This document shows, in pieces, positions 45,004 through 53,886 of a stretch of 64,000 nucleotides of DNA. The notes beneath the pieces were generated by a model that saw only the letters and a list, made by a program, of their open reading frames with translations, was not told the DNA's origin and ran no database searches. Numbering within the stretch: the stretch's first letter is position 1; every line of letters starts with the position of its first letter. Origin of the DNA: SVFI01 sp964519385 (GTDB taxonomy: Bacteria; Bacillota; Clostridia; Lachnospirales; Lachnospiraceae); contig CAZFLR010000002.1 of assembly GCA_964519385.1 (NCBI GenBank), positions 62,001-126,000 of the forward strand, given 5' to 3'. A program made the position numbers and the translations under genes.

Positions 45004-46674
45004 TCAGAACAAACCTGTGATTGTTCCATCCTCTGTTACATCGATTGAAAATGCAGCCGGCTGTTTCGGAAGTCCCGGCATCGTCATAACCGCTCCTGTA
45101 AGTACAACTACAAAGCCGGCTCCGGCAGAAACGTAAACCTCTCTGACCTGAAGCGTAAAATTTTCAGGTCTTCCGAGAAGAGTCGGGTCATCGGAAAGCG
45201 AATACTGTGTTTTTGCCATGCATACAGGCATGGAACCAAATCCGAGCCCTGTCAGCTTCTCAAGCTGCTTTTCGGCTGCCGGTGCAAAGTTCACACCATC
45301 TGCTCCGTAGATTTCTTTTGCCACGGTTTCTATCTTTTCCTTAAGACTGAGTTCGTCCTTGTAAAGCGGCTCAAACCGGCTTTCTTTCGTCTCAAGTGTA
45401 TTCAGGACTTTGCCTGCAAGCTCCGTTCCTCCGGCTCCGCCTTCTGCCCAGACATTTGCAAGCGCGAACTCGCAGCCCCTGCTCTCACAAAATTCTTTTA
45501 CAAAGTCAAGCTCTTCCTGTGTATCTGTAATAAATGCATTGAGTGTCACCACTACAGGCACCTTATATTTTTGCAGATTTTCAATGTGCTTTTCCAGATT
45601 CACAATTCCTTTTTTGAGTGCGTCCATATTTTCCTTTGTGACATCTGCCTTCGATACACCACCATTGTATTTCAGTGCCTTCACGGTTGCCACAAGTACA
45701 ACTGCATCCGGCTTTAAGCCCGCCAGACGGCATTTGATATCAAAGAATTTTTCTGCTCCAAGGTCAGCTCCGAATCCGGCTTCCGTAATCACATAGTCTG
45801 CCATATGAAGCGCAGCGTTCGTTGCCCTGACACTGTTACAGCCGTGTGCAATATTTGCAAACGGTCCGCCGTGAATCAGCGCAGGATTATGCTCCAGTGT
45901 CTGAATCAGGTTTGGCTGCATGGCATCCTTTAAAAGTGCTGCCATAGAACCCACTGCCTTCAAATCTGCTGCTGTGACAGGCTCATTTTTTCTGTTATAG
46001 GCAACAATAATTTTTCCGAGACGCTCTTTCAAGTCGTCCATATCCTTTGCAAGACAGAGAATTGCCATGATTTCCGAAGCAACCGTAATCACGAAATGAT
46101 CCTCTCTCACAACACCATCCATCTTATTTCCGAGACCGATGACAATATTGCGAAGTGCACGGTCATTCATATCCACACAACGTTTCCATACAACCTGTCT
46201 GGTGTCAATGTCAAGCTCATTGCCCTGCTGGATATGATTGTCAAGCAGCGCGGCCAGAAGATTGTTAGCAGATGTGATTGCATGAAAATCACCCGTAAAA
46301 TGGAGATTCAGATCCTCCATAGGAACAACCTGTGAATGTCCGCCTCCGGCTGCTCCTCCTTTCACACCGAAGCAAGGTCCCAGAGAAGGCTCCCTGAGGG
46401 CAATCACTGCTTTTTTCCCAAGCTTGGCAAATGCTTCTCCGAGTCCTACACTGACCGTGGTCTTTCCCTCTCCGGCCGGTGTCGGATTGATTGCCGTCAC
46501 AAGAATCAGTTTTCCTTTCGGATTCTGCTCAATTTTCTTTAAATATCCCTCTGAAAGCTTTGCCTTATACTTTCCGTAAAGTTCAAGATTATCCGCTTCA
46601 ATCCCTAATTTCCCCGCAATTTCCGTAATCGGCAGAAGCTCCGCTGCCTGTGCAATTTCAATATCTGTCATCAT
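45004..46674 (-). CDS. fhs: Formate-tetrahydrofolate ligase
   Basis: ATP-dependent synthesis of 10-formyl-THF from formate, one-carbon metabolism. 556 residues: P-loop TPAGEGKTTVSVGLGEAF (near 65 to 85), REPSLGPCFGVKGGAAGGG, DMNDRALRNIVIGLG and GFGADLGAEKFFDIKCR. Length is normal. SD AGAGG eight bases before the ATG. A TATAAT at 46709-46704 on the minus strand may be the -10 of its own promoter, but no good -35 is seen. The 5-formyl-THF cyclo-ligase and metH in this window draw on the same folate pool. Confidence 0.97.
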   Translation of the reverse strand: MMTDIEIAQAAELLPITEIAGKLGIEADNLELYGKYKAKLSEGYLKKIEQNPKGKLILVTAINPTPAGEGKTTVSVGLGEAFAKLGKKAVIALREPSLGPCFGVKGGAAGGGHSQVVPMEDLNLHFTGDFHAITSANNLLAALLDNHIQQGNELDIDTRQVVWKRCVDMNDRALRNIVIGLGNKMDGVVREDHFVITVASEIMAILCLAKDMDDLKERLGKIIVAYNRKNEPVTAADLKAVGSMAALLKDAMQPNLIQTLEHNPALIHGGPFANIAHGCNSVRATNAALHMADYVITEAGFGADLGAEKFFDIKCRLAGLKPDAVVLVATVKALKYNGGVSKADVTKENMDALKKGIVNLEKHIENLQKYKVPVVVTLNAFITDTQEELDFVKEFCESRGCEFALANVWAEGGAGGTELAGKVLNTLETKESRFEPLYKDELSLKEKIETVAKEIYGADGVNFAPAAEKQLEKLTGLGFGSMPVCMAKTQYSLSDDPTLLGRPENFTLQVREVYVSAGAGFVVVLTGAVMTMPGLPKQPAAFSIDVTEDGTITGLF

Positions 46675-46715
46675 ATTTCTTACCTCTTTTATTTTTATCC
46701 TGTATTATATCTGTT

Positions 46716-49247
46716 TTATATTTCCTCTAAGAGCTGTTCAAACTCTTCCATGGTCATAAGCACTTTTCTCGGTTTGGTTCCTTCTTCCTCTCCGACAACG
46801 CCATAGTCGCACAACTGGTCCATAATGCGCGCCGCTCGGTTAAAACCGATTTTGAACACCCTTTGAAGCTTTCCGATGGAAGCTTTTTCCTGTTCTATGA
46901 TAAATCTTCCCGCATCGGCAAAATACATATCCCTTTCATCGCCGCCGGACGACTTTGCGCCCAAGGCATCAGAACCGGTTCCCATGGATGCAATCTGCGC
47001 TTCCACTGCCTGCATGTCCGAATCATCCCCGACATTCTGTGCTTTTAAGAAGTCAACCACGTCTGCCACCTCTCCGTCCGACACGAACGCTCCCTGTACA
47101 CGGACCGGTTTTGGATATCCCTGCGGATAAAAAAGCATGTCACCCTTACCCAGCAGCTTCTCTGCCCCGTTCATATCAAGAATCGTTCTGGAGTCCACAC
47201 CAGACGAAACAGCGAACGCAATACGGCTCGGCATATTGGCTTTAATCAATCCCGTGATGACATCCACCGACGGTCTCTGCGTTGCTATCACAAGATGAAT
47301 TCCGGCCGCTCTTGCCAACTGTGCGAGACGGCAGATAGATTCTTCCACCTCGCCCGGTGCCACCATCATAAGGTCTGCAAGCTCGTCCACGATAATAACA
47401 ATCTGCGGAAGCTTCTGTGGCAGCTCTTCGCCGCCGTTTTCCGTCATTTCCTCCACCTTTTTGTTATAGCCCTTCAAATCTCTCACATGAAGATCCTCAA
47501 ACTTTTTATATCGCTCCGTCATCTCATTGACTCCCCATTGCAGCGCAGCAGCAGCCTTTTTAGGGTCTGTCACCACCGGCAGCAGAAGGTGAGGTATTCC
47601 GTTATAAACACTCAGTTCCACAACCTTCGGGTCCACCATGATAAGCTTCACTTCATCCGGCGTAGCCTTATATAAGATACTCATAATCAGTGTATTGATA
47701 CACACACTCTTACCCGAACCCGTTGAACCTGCAATAAGGACATGCGGCATTTTTGCTATGTCTGCAACCACGGTCTGCCCGGCGATATCCTTGCCGACCG
47801 CAAATGCAATGCCCGATTTAAACTCCCTAAATACAGAAGTATCCAGCAAATCGCGAAGTGCCACCATAGTGTTTTCCTTATTCGGCACCTCAATACCGAT
47901 GGCTGCTTTTCCCGGAATCGGTGCTTCTATACGAATATCCGTCGCGGCGAGATTCAGCTTGATATCATCCGACAGATTGACAATTTTGCTTACCTTTACC
48001 CCCATCTCCGGCTGAAGTTCATAACGCGTCACTGCCGGTCCCTGACTGATATCCGTTATCGTCACATTGACACCGAAGGTTTTCAGCGTCTGTTTTAGCT
48101 GCATCGCGGTCTCTTTCAACTGCTTTTCGGAGTTTCCTCCGCCCGTTTTTTCATTTTTCTTAAGAAGAGAAAGCGGCGGTTTTTTGTAAGGTTTCTTTCG
48201 CACCGGCACAGGCTTTGGTATTAGTTCCTCCGGTTGCTGTTCCCCTGCATACGCTGCATCGCGTCCGAACTGTTCCGCACTCTCCTCAAGCGCAGAGGAT
48301 ATCTTCTGCATATCCAGCGGTTCTTCCTTATCGAGAACCTTGACCTTATGTACGCGCTTTACAGGCTCCGGTTCCGGACTTGCCGGTGCAATACCCTTGA
48401 TTGTAATGCGGTCCAGCTCGTCCTCAAGAGATGCAAATTCCTGTTCCTTTATATCATCCACGGCAGGCATCACATGCTCTGCCATCTCCTCCTGTCTCGG
48501 TATCGCTGTATTTACAGACACACCTGACACCTTCTGGTCCATACGCTTTTTCTTTCGTTCCTCGCGTTCCTGTTCCCGTTTGGAACGTTCCTGTATCCTG
48601 TGCTCTCGTATTTCCTCATTTCTGACCACGCGTCTGTCATAATCCTCCCGTGCGGTCTCATACACTCTTCTGCTTCCCTTTGCCACTCCTCTGACGAACG
48701 ATTTTTCCGTCAAGAGAACCAGACAGAGAATCATCAGTATAAGGGAGACGGCAATGGTTCCGACAATACCAATCAGTCCGGATACGGAGGCTGCCAGAAA
48801 CGCTCCTATGACACCTCCGCTGAAAACATGACTGACCGAGTAGGCATAATACTCTGCCACACTTTCTCCGACCTTATCCATTCCTGTCAGCAGCGCGAGT
48901 ATGATTTCAATATCGATAAACAGCACGACCGCCGACCACAGCTTGATTGTCGCTGTCCGGTTTCCGAGATTTACCACCGAAAACAGAATAGAAAAAAACA
49001 AAGCCGGCGGTGCAATGTAGGCAAGAAGTCCGAAGACACCGAACATCACATTGCTGATTGCATCTCCAACCTTACCGATAATATGAAAATTACATAAAAA
49101 GAGCAATATCGTTATCGCAATTGCAATGAGAAGAAATACCTCATCCTTCACCTCACTGCTGAACGACTGCTGATTCTTACTGTTATTCTTTCTTCTTCCT
49201 GTTGACTTACGGGAGGAAGCAGGCTTTTTACCTCTTTGTGTTGCCAT
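46716..49247 (-). CDS. ftsK: FtsK/SpoIIIE-family DNA translocase
   Basis: Pumps chromosomal DNA through the closing septum or into the forespore. 843 residues: basic N-terminus, four membrane helices (about 35 to 190), a charged linker (200 to 380), and the motor domain with Walker A AGSTGSGKSVCINT (near 510), IVIIVDELADLMM Walker B, and ATQRPSVDVITG. The C-terminal winged-helix gamma domain (SIGKLQRVFKIGFNRAARIMDQL) is complete. ATG at 49247 with GGAG eight bases upstream; the GTG 9 bases earlier sits next to it. Whether it serves division, sporulation or both cannot be told from sequence. Confidence 0.95.
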   Translation of the reverse strand: MATQRGKKPASSRKSTGRRKNNSKNQQSFSSEVKDEVFLLIAIAITILLFLCNFHIIGKVGDAISNVMFGVFGLLAYIAPPALFFSILFSVVNLGNRTATIKLWSAVVLFIDIEIILALLTGMDKVGESVAEYYAYSVSHVFSGGVIGAFLAASVSGLIGIVGTIAVSLILMILCLVLLTEKSFVRGVAKGSRRVYETAREDYDRRVVRNEEIREHRIQERSKREQEREERKKKRMDQKVSGVSVNTAIPRQEEMAEHVMPAVDDIKEQEFASLEDELDRITIKGIAPASPEPEPVKRVHKVKVLDKEEPLDMQKISSALEESAEQFGRDAAYAGEQQPEELIPKPVPVRKKPYKKPPLSLLKKNEKTGGGNSEKQLKETAMQLKQTLKTFGVNVTITDISQGPAVTRYELQPEMGVKVSKIVNLSDDIKLNLAATDIRIEAPIPGKAAIGIEVPNKENTMVALRDLLDTSVFREFKSGIAFAVGKDIAGQTVVADIAKMPHVLIAGSTGSGKSVCINTLIMSILYKATPDEVKLIMVDPKVVELSVYNGIPHLLLPVVTDPKKAAAALQWGVNEMTERYKKFEDLHVRDLKGYNKKVEEMTENGGEELPQKLPQIVIIVDELADLMMVAPGEVEESICRLAQLARAAGIHLVIATQRPSVDVITGLIKANMPSRIAFAVSSGVDSRTILDMNGAEKLLGKGDMLFYPQGYPKPVRVQGAFVSDGEVADVVDFLKAQNVGDDSDMQAVEAQIASMGTGSDALGAKSSGGDERDMYFADAGRFIIEQEKASIGKLQRVFKIGFNRAARIMDQLCDYGVVGEEEGTKPRKVLMTMEEFEQLLEEI

Positions 49248-49292
49248 TTTTTTCACTCCGATTTCTTAATTTCAGAATAAACTCCATCTTCG

Positions 49293-49321
49293 AGTATAGC
49301 ATTTTTTTTTCAAAATGTCAT
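49293..49321 (-). promoter_or_regulatory. Promoter for the FtsK/SpoIIIE gene
   Basis: ATGACA (49321-49316) and TATACT (49298-49293) are 17 bases apart on the minus strand, about 45 bases before the start codon, in the gap after tepA. Confidence 0.55.
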
Positions 49322-49328
49322 CCGTAAC

Positions 49329-50042
49329 TTATCCCCTATTTCGCGCCCCTGTTGCATTCTTCTTTTTTTCTATCATTTTATGCAGTTTTTCCATTGCATC
49401 CTTCAGTCCGCCTACCCTGTCAATAATCCGGTACTCTACTGCCTGTTGTCCGTTCAAAACACTCCCCACATCCTTCGTGAGAACCTTTGTCTCCATCATG
49501 AGCTTTTCAAAAAATTCTTTTTCTATCCCCGAATGAGATACGACAAAGCCTGTAATACGGTCCTGAATGGATTTAAAATAATCAAAAGTGGCCGGTGTAC
49601 CTATAATCATTCCGTTCATTCTTACCGGATGAATTACCATTGCTGCACTTTTTACTATAAAGGAGTAATCCGCACTGACCGCAATCGGGACTCCGATGGA
49701 ATGGCTGCCTCCAAGGACAAGTGAAACCGTTGGCTTGCTCAGTGATGCAATCATCTCTGCAATTGCAAGACCCGCTTCCACATCTCCTCCCATTGTATTT
49801 AATAAAATAAGCACTCCGTCCACGTCCGATGCATCTTCAAGTTGTGCAAGTCTTGGCAGAAGATGCTCATACTTTGTGGTCTTGGAAGTCCCGGAAAGAT
49901 TTTCATGTCCTTCCACCTCCCCGATAATTGTAATCAGTTCTATTTTGTGTTTTTCCTCATTTCCATCCAGACATACAGAGCCTGTATCCTTCACACAATC
50001 TGACTCAGCCTGTCTTTTTTCGATTTCATTCTTATCTGACAT
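49329..50042 (-). CDS. tepA: TepA-type ClpP-fold serine protease
   Basis: 237 residues from ATG at 50042 (SD AAGGAGAAGG). The ClpP/crotonase-fold core has LLNTMGGDVEAGLAIAEMI, the nucleophile serine in LGGSHSIGVPIA, and the histidine in MVIHPVRMNG. Close to TepA (YmfB) of Bacillus, a cytosolic ClpP-like peptidase linked with protein export and germination. The first 40 residues are polar and variable. A hairpin with a U-tract ends 21 bases upstream, and ftsK follows, as in Bacillus (tepA-spoIIIE neighbourhood). Confidence 0.9.
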   Translation of the reverse strand: MSDKNEIEKRQAESDCVKDTGSVCLDGNEEKHKIELITIIGEVEGHENLSGTSKTTKYEHLLPRLAQLEDASDVDGVLILLNTMGGDVEAGLAIAEMIASLSKPTVSLVLGGSHSIGVPIAVSADYSFIVKSAAMVIHPVRMNGMIIGTPATFDYFKSIQDRITGFVVSHSGIEKEFFEKLMMETKVLTKDVGSVLNGQQAVEYRIIDRVGGLKDAMEKLHKMIEKKKNATGARNRG

Positions 50043-50063
50043 TCTCACCTTCTCCTTCCATAC

Positions 50064-50094
50064 AAAAAAGGAACCGCATTTGCGATTCCTTTTT
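50064..50094 (-). terminator. Terminator-like hairpin before tepA
   Basis: On the minus strand GGAATCGCA pairs with TGCGGTTCC (one U-G pair) around a tiny loop, flanked by five or six A on one side and six U on the other. It lies 15 bases after the 55-residue gene and 21 bases before the tepA start, so it ends the upstream operon or meters read-through. Confidence 0.7.
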
Positions 50095-50109
50095 AGTATT
50101 ACCTGTTTG

Positions 50110-50277
50110 TTACGGAATATCATAATAATTATTCGCCGGTTTTTCAATGTCAAAATACATCTTATCCGCCGCCACTTCATAATCATAATTCATTTCTTTT
50201 TTTACATGCGGCTTCGGTCCCGGCAATGGATTTTCTATAAATTTAATTTCTTTTTTTATCGGACTGTTCTGTTCCAT
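50110..50277 (-). CDS. 55-residue conserved-looking small protein
   Basis: Too short for routine gene lists. ATG at 50277 with SD AGAGGTGAGACGG; stop TAA at 50110. The product is soluble and charged, with a proline-rich core NPLPGPKPHVKKEMNYDYEV and an aromatic end NNYYDIP. No membrane segment or cysteine. It lies 29 bases after the glycosyltransferase and before the tepA hairpin. The strong SD, clean reading frame and position make it a real gene. I do not know its function; a link with the neighbouring TepA protease (as with small YlzJ beside TepA in Bacillus) is only a positional guess. Confidence 0.65.
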   Translation of the reverse strand: MEQNSPIKKEIKFIENPLPGPKPHVKKEMNYDYEVAADKMYFDIEKPANNYYDIP

Positions 50278-50306
50278 CCGTCTCACCTCTTATACAGCCT
50301 TCGCAT

Positions 50307-51257
50307 TTATCTGTCATGTGACAGGTAAGTTTCAATATTGTATCTCGGTCTGTGCTTTACTTCCATATATATTTTTCCGACATATTGACCGATAATACCG
50401 ATGGCAAACAACTGCAGTCCTCCCAGCAGCCATATCGACAGAATCAGTGATGTCCAGCCGGCCACTACCGTTCCGTTACAGTAGGACACAAACGCATATA
50501 TAGCTGCAAGCACACACATGAAAATAATAAAAATACCAAGTCCCGCAATAAAGTTAATCGGTTTTACGCTGAAGGACGTGATTCCGTTCCACGCAAGTGC
50601 AAGCATCTTTTTGAGCGGATACTTCGACTCGCCGGCAATACGCTCTTTGCGCTCATAATACACGCAATCCGTCTGATATCCAATCAGTGGCATAATACCT
50701 CGGAGATACAGATTCACCTCTTCATAATTGGAAAACTGCTCCACGGCACGTTTACTCATCAGACGATAGTCCGCATGATTGTAAACCGTCTTGACCCCCA
50801 TGGCTGCAAGCACCTTATAAAACATCTGCGCCGTTGTCCGTTTAAAAAATGAATCCTTCTTCCGGTCATTTCTCACGCCATAGACAATATCATTGCCCTC
50901 GTGGAATTTATCAACCATCTCTTCCATGACGAGCGTATCGTCCTGAAGATCGGCATCGATGGAAATCATAATGTCAGAATTGTCCTTTGCCTGAATCATA
51001 CCGGCCGTCAGAGCAAACTGATGACCGACATTTCCTGCCAGCTTTAAACCAAAGACCTTATCATTCTCCTTATGTAATTTTTCAATCAGTTCCCACGTTG
51101 CGTCTTTACTTCCGTCGTCCACATACAGAATATAGCTGTCCTTCGCAATCTTTTCCCTGCGAATCATATTATCAAGAACACCGGTCAATTCTTTTGTGGT
51201 AATCGGCAACATTTCTTCCTCGTTATAACAAGGAACCACAATTGCTAATCTGTCCAT
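50307..51257 (-). CDS. Family 2 glycosyltransferase, GtrB/DPM1-like
   Basis: 316 residues. GT-A domain with VVPCYNEEEMLP, YVDDGSKDATWELIE, the metal DxD in ISIDADLQDD, then two C-terminal membrane helices (about 230 to 255 and 265 to 290). This layout fits polyprenyl-phosphate sugar transferases that load glucose or another hexose on undecaprenyl phosphate for later transfer to wall polymers. The acceptor and sugar are not decidable. SD GGAGATAAA. It follows metY by 43 bases. Confidence 0.92.
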   Translation of the reverse strand: MDRLAIVVPCYNEEEMLPITTKELTGVLDNMIRREKIAKDSYILYVDDGSKDATWELIEKLHKENDKVFGLKLAGNVGHQFALTAGMIQAKDNSDIMISIDADLQDDTLVMEEMVDKFHEGNDIVYGVRNDRKKDSFFKRTTAQMFYKVLAAMGVKTVYNHADYRLMSKRAVEQFSNYEEVNLYLRGIMPLIGYQTDCVYYERKERIAGESKYPLKKMLALAWNGITSFSVKPINFIAGLGIFIIFMCVLAAIYAFVSYCNGTVVAGWTSLILSIWLLGGLQLFAIGIIGQYVGKIYMEVKHRPRYNIETYLSHDR

Positions 51258-51300
51258 CTTTTATCTCCATACCTTTATATACATTCATCATGCGTATGAC

Positions 51301-52590
51301 TTACAAAATGTCAAGTGCCTGTGAGAGATCCTCAATAATATCCTTTACATCCTCAATTCCGACAGATAAGCGAATCATACCCGGATCCACTCCTGCCTCG
51401 GCAAGCTGCTGTTCATTCATCTGTCTGTGTGTATGACTTGCCGGATGAAGTACACAGGTTCTGGCATCGGCAACGTGTGTCACGATTGCTGCCAGTCCGA
51501 GTTGATCCATAAAACGGACCGTATCCTGTTTATCACCATTTACGGCAAAAGAAATTACACCACAGGTACCGTTAGGCATATATTTCTGCGCTCTCTCATA
51601 ATATTTACTGCTCTTAAGTCCCGGATATTCCACCCATTTCACCTTCGGATGATTTTCAAGGAATTCAGCCACCTTCTGTGCATTTTCGCAGTGACGCGGA
51701 ACACGGAGATGAAGCGTCTCAAGACCTACATTTAACAAAAACGCGTTCTGTGGCGACTGAATGGAGCCCAGATCTCTCATAAGCTGTGCTGTCGCCTTTG
51801 TGATAAAGGCTGCTTTTCCGAAACGTTCCGTGTAGGTTACTCCATGATAAGAGTCATCCGGATAGCAAAGTCCCGGGAACTTGTCCGGATATTTCGTCCA
51901 GTCAAAATTACCGCTGTCTACGATACATCCGCCGACTGCCATGGCATGTCCGTCCATGTACTTGGTGGTGGAATGTGTAACAATATCAACTCCAAACTCG
52001 AACGGACGGCAATTGATTGGCGTAGGGAATGTATTATCCACAATCATCGGCACTCCATGAGCATGTGCTGCTGATACGAATTTATCAAAATCAAGCACAA
52101 CCAGTGCCGGGTTTGCAATACTTTCTGCGAGGACACATTTGGTATTTTCCTTAAACGCTGCATCCAGTTCCTCCGGAGTACAATCCGGGTCAATCACAGT
52201 ACATTCAATGCCCATTCGTTTCATGGTAACCGTCAGAAGATTAAAGGTTCCGCCATATACACTTGATGACATAATCACATGATCGCCTGCTCCGGCAATA
52301 TTAAACACGGCATAATAATTCGCAGCCTGTCCGGATGAAGTCAGCATTGCAGCTACTCCGCCCTCCAGATCACAAATTTTCTGTGCCACACAGTCATTGG
52401 TCGGATTCTGAAGTCTCGTATAAAAATATCCGTTTTCTTCCAAATCAAACAGACGGCCCATCTGCTCTGTTGACTCATATTTAAATGTTGTTGACTGATA
52501 AATCGGAAGCACTCGCGCCTCACCGTTTTTCGGCTGCCATCCTCCCTGAATACATCTTGTTCCCGTTCCGTACTCACTCATTGGTTTCAT
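51301..52590 (-). CDS. metY: O-acetylhomoserine sulfhydrylase (aminocarboxypropyltransferase)
   Basis: PLP enzyme making homocysteine from O-acetylhomoserine and sulfide, feeding MetH. 429 residues from ATG at 52590 (GAGGAGG seven bases upstream). Seen: TTFKYESTEQMGRLF, the YTRLQNPTND segment, SSGQAANYYAVFN, and the PLP lysine in THSTTKYMDGHA. Length and motifs fit MetY better than MetB or MetC. Only 36 bases separate it from yebC, so there is no room for an S-box leader; it is likely co-transcribed from the yebC promoter. Confidence 0.92.
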   Translation of the reverse strand: MKPMSEYGTGTRCIQGGWQPKNGEARVLPIYQSTTFKYESTEQMGRLFDLEENGYFYTRLQNPTNDCVAQKICDLEGGVAAMLTSSGQAANYYAVFNIAGAGDHVIMSSSVYGGTFNLLTVTMKRMGIECTVIDPDCTPEELDAAFKENTKCVLAESIANPALVVLDFDKFVSAAHAHGVPMIVDNTFPTPINCRPFEFGVDIVTHSTTKYMDGHAMAVGGCIVDSGNFDWTKYPDKFPGLCYPDDSYHGVTYTERFGKAAFITKATAQLMRDLGSIQSPQNAFLLNVGLETLHLRVPRHCENAQKVAEFLENHPKVKWVEYPGLKSSKYYERAQKYMPNGTCGVISFAVNGDKQDTVRFMDQLGLAAIVTHVADARTCVLHPASHTHRQMNEQQLAEAGVDPGMIRLSVGIEDVKDIIEDLSQALDIL

Positions 52591-52626
52591 ATTGTATCCT
52601 CCTCGTGTCACTCGTTCTTTCCGCTT

Positions 52627-53355
52627 TTATTCATCCCAGTTATGGTATACGGCCTGTACATCATCATCCTCATCCAGAAGATCCAGTGTACGGTTGAGCT
52701 GTTTAATGTCATTTTCATCCGTAAGTGAAACATAATTCTGCGGAATCATCGTCACTTCGGCAGATGCCATTGCAATTTTCTCAGCATTCAGCGCATCATA
52801 TACTGCCTGAAAATCATCCGAAGCCGTGATAATCTCAAAGCTGTCCTCTTCCTCCGCAAAATCCTCTGCGCCTGCATCGAGAGCCAGCATCATAAGATCG
52901 TCTGCCTCCATATCACACTCTTCCTTATCAATGATAATCTGTCCTTTTTTATCGAACATAAAGGACACGCAGCCCTGTGTTCCGATGCTTCCTGAGCCTT
53001 TGGTAAACGCGCTTCTCACGTTGGCTGCCGTTCTGTTCTTATTGTCCGTAAGTGCCTCTACAATAATGGCAATACCGCTTGGTCCGTAGCCTTCATATGT
53101 AACATGCTCATACGTCACGTTTCCGAGATCTCCCGAAGCTCTCTTAATCCCTCTTTCAATCGTATCATTCGGCATGTTGTTTGCCTTTGCCTTTGCAATG
53201 ACGGTTGCAAGCTTAAAATTGTTGGTCGGATCCGGTCCTCCCTCTTTTACCGCAACGGCGATTTCACGTCCGATGATTGTAAAAACCTTTCCCTTTGCAG
53301 CGTCATTTTTTTCCTTTTTGTGTTTAATGTTTGCAAATTTTGAATGTCCTGACAT
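52627..53355 (-). CDS. yebC: YebC/PmpR-family regulator or translation factor
   Basis: 242 residues from ATG at 53355 (SD AGAGGAG). Start MSGHSKFANIKHKKEKNDAA is the family hallmark, followed by EGGPDPTNNFKLATVIAKAKANNMPNDTIERGIKRASG. Family members have been described as DNA-binding regulators and, more recently for some, as factors easing ribosome stalling; I cannot choose from sequence. Own promoter upstream (53422-53450). Followed by metY. Confidence 0.95.
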   Translation of the reverse strand: MSGHSKFANIKHKKEKNDAAKGKVFTIIGREIAVAVKEGGPDPTNNFKLATVIAKAKANNMPNDTIERGIKRASGDLGNVTYEHVTYEGYGPSGIAIIVEALTDNKNRTAANVRSAFTKGSGSIGTQGCVSFMFDKKGQIIIDKEECDMEADDLMMLALDAGAEDFAEEEDSFEIITASDDFQAVYDALNAEKIAMASAEVTMIPQNYVSLTDENDIKQLNRTLDLLDEDDDVQAVYHNWDE

Positions 53356-53421
53356 GAATATTTCTCCTCTTTCTCTTTTCGTCACATCGCTGCGCTTATA
53401 TCCGCGCAACACATCTTTTTT

Positions 53422-53450
53422 AATATATCATTTCACTGAATGTTCGTCAA
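53422..53450 (-). promoter_or_regulatory. Strong sigma-A promoter for yebC
   Basis: TTGACG (53450-53445) and TATATT (53427-53422) are exactly 17 bases apart on the minus strand. The leader of about 60 bases contains a short TGCGC/GCGCA hairpin. Confidence 0.75.
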
Positions 53451-53469
53451 TCATGGGGTTGCTCTCGAT

Positions 53470-53811
53470 TTATGTATTCAGAGCAAGGCTGATTAGCAGT
53501 GCATAATCCACTTTTTTCATAATGGTGCTGTCGAGATGACATATTTTATCCTTCAGACGCAACTTATCAATTGTGCGAAGCTGCTCCAGCAGAATAACCG
53601 AATCCTTTACCATATGATATCGTTCCGCAGAAAGCTCGATATGGGTCGGGAGCTTGGCTTTATTCATCTTTGAAGTAATTGCAGCACATATGACCGTCGG
53701 GCTGTGCTTGTTTCCCACATCATTCTGAATGATAAGGACGGGACGGATACCTCCCTGTTCACTCCCGACCACAGGTCGTAAATCTGCATAATATATGTCA
53801 CCGCGTCTCAT
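53470..53811 (-). CDS. MazF/EndoA-family mRNA interferase without adjacent antitoxin
   Basis: 113 residues from ATG at 53811 (AAAGGAG eleven bases upstream). Very like Bacillus MazF (NdoA): MRRGDIYYADLRPVVGSEQGG, RPVLIIQND, AKLPTHIEL and DSVILLEQLRTIDKLRL. Key residues by alignment to that enzyme are kept: Ser17, Arg23 and Thr46. In Bacillus the order is alr-ndoAI-ndoA; here only 75 bases separate alr from the toxin gene and no antitoxin frame fits. The toxin gene is probably on the alr transcript. Cleavage at UACAU-like sites is inferred from the close relative. Confidence 0.9.
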   Translation of the reverse strand: MRRGDIYYADLRPVVGSEQGGIRPVLIIQNDVGNKHSPTVICAAITSKMNKAKLPTHIELSAERYHMVKDSVILLEQLRTIDKLRLKDKICHLDSTIMKKVDYALLISLALNT

Positions 53812-53886
53812 GAAATACAACACTCCTTTTTTCAAATCTTTTCCAAAGTATTGCCAAAAAAATCTGTTGTATTCCTTTTTTTCTGA

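Noticed and set aside
47638..48015. Plus-strand open frames opposite ftsK
   Set aside because: They lie inside a full-length FtsK/SpoIIIE gene with all motifs intact, and show only shadow composition.
52591..52626. S-box or other riboswitch before metY
   Set aside because: Only 36 bases separate yebC and metY, far too short for such a leader.
53356..53421. Riboswitch in the yebC leader
   Set aside because: Only one short TGCGC/GCGCA hairpin is present, with no U-tract or second structure.
53812..53886. Possible antitoxin gene between alr and mazF
   Set aside because: The 75 bases hold no reading frame with a start, SD and useful length on either strand.
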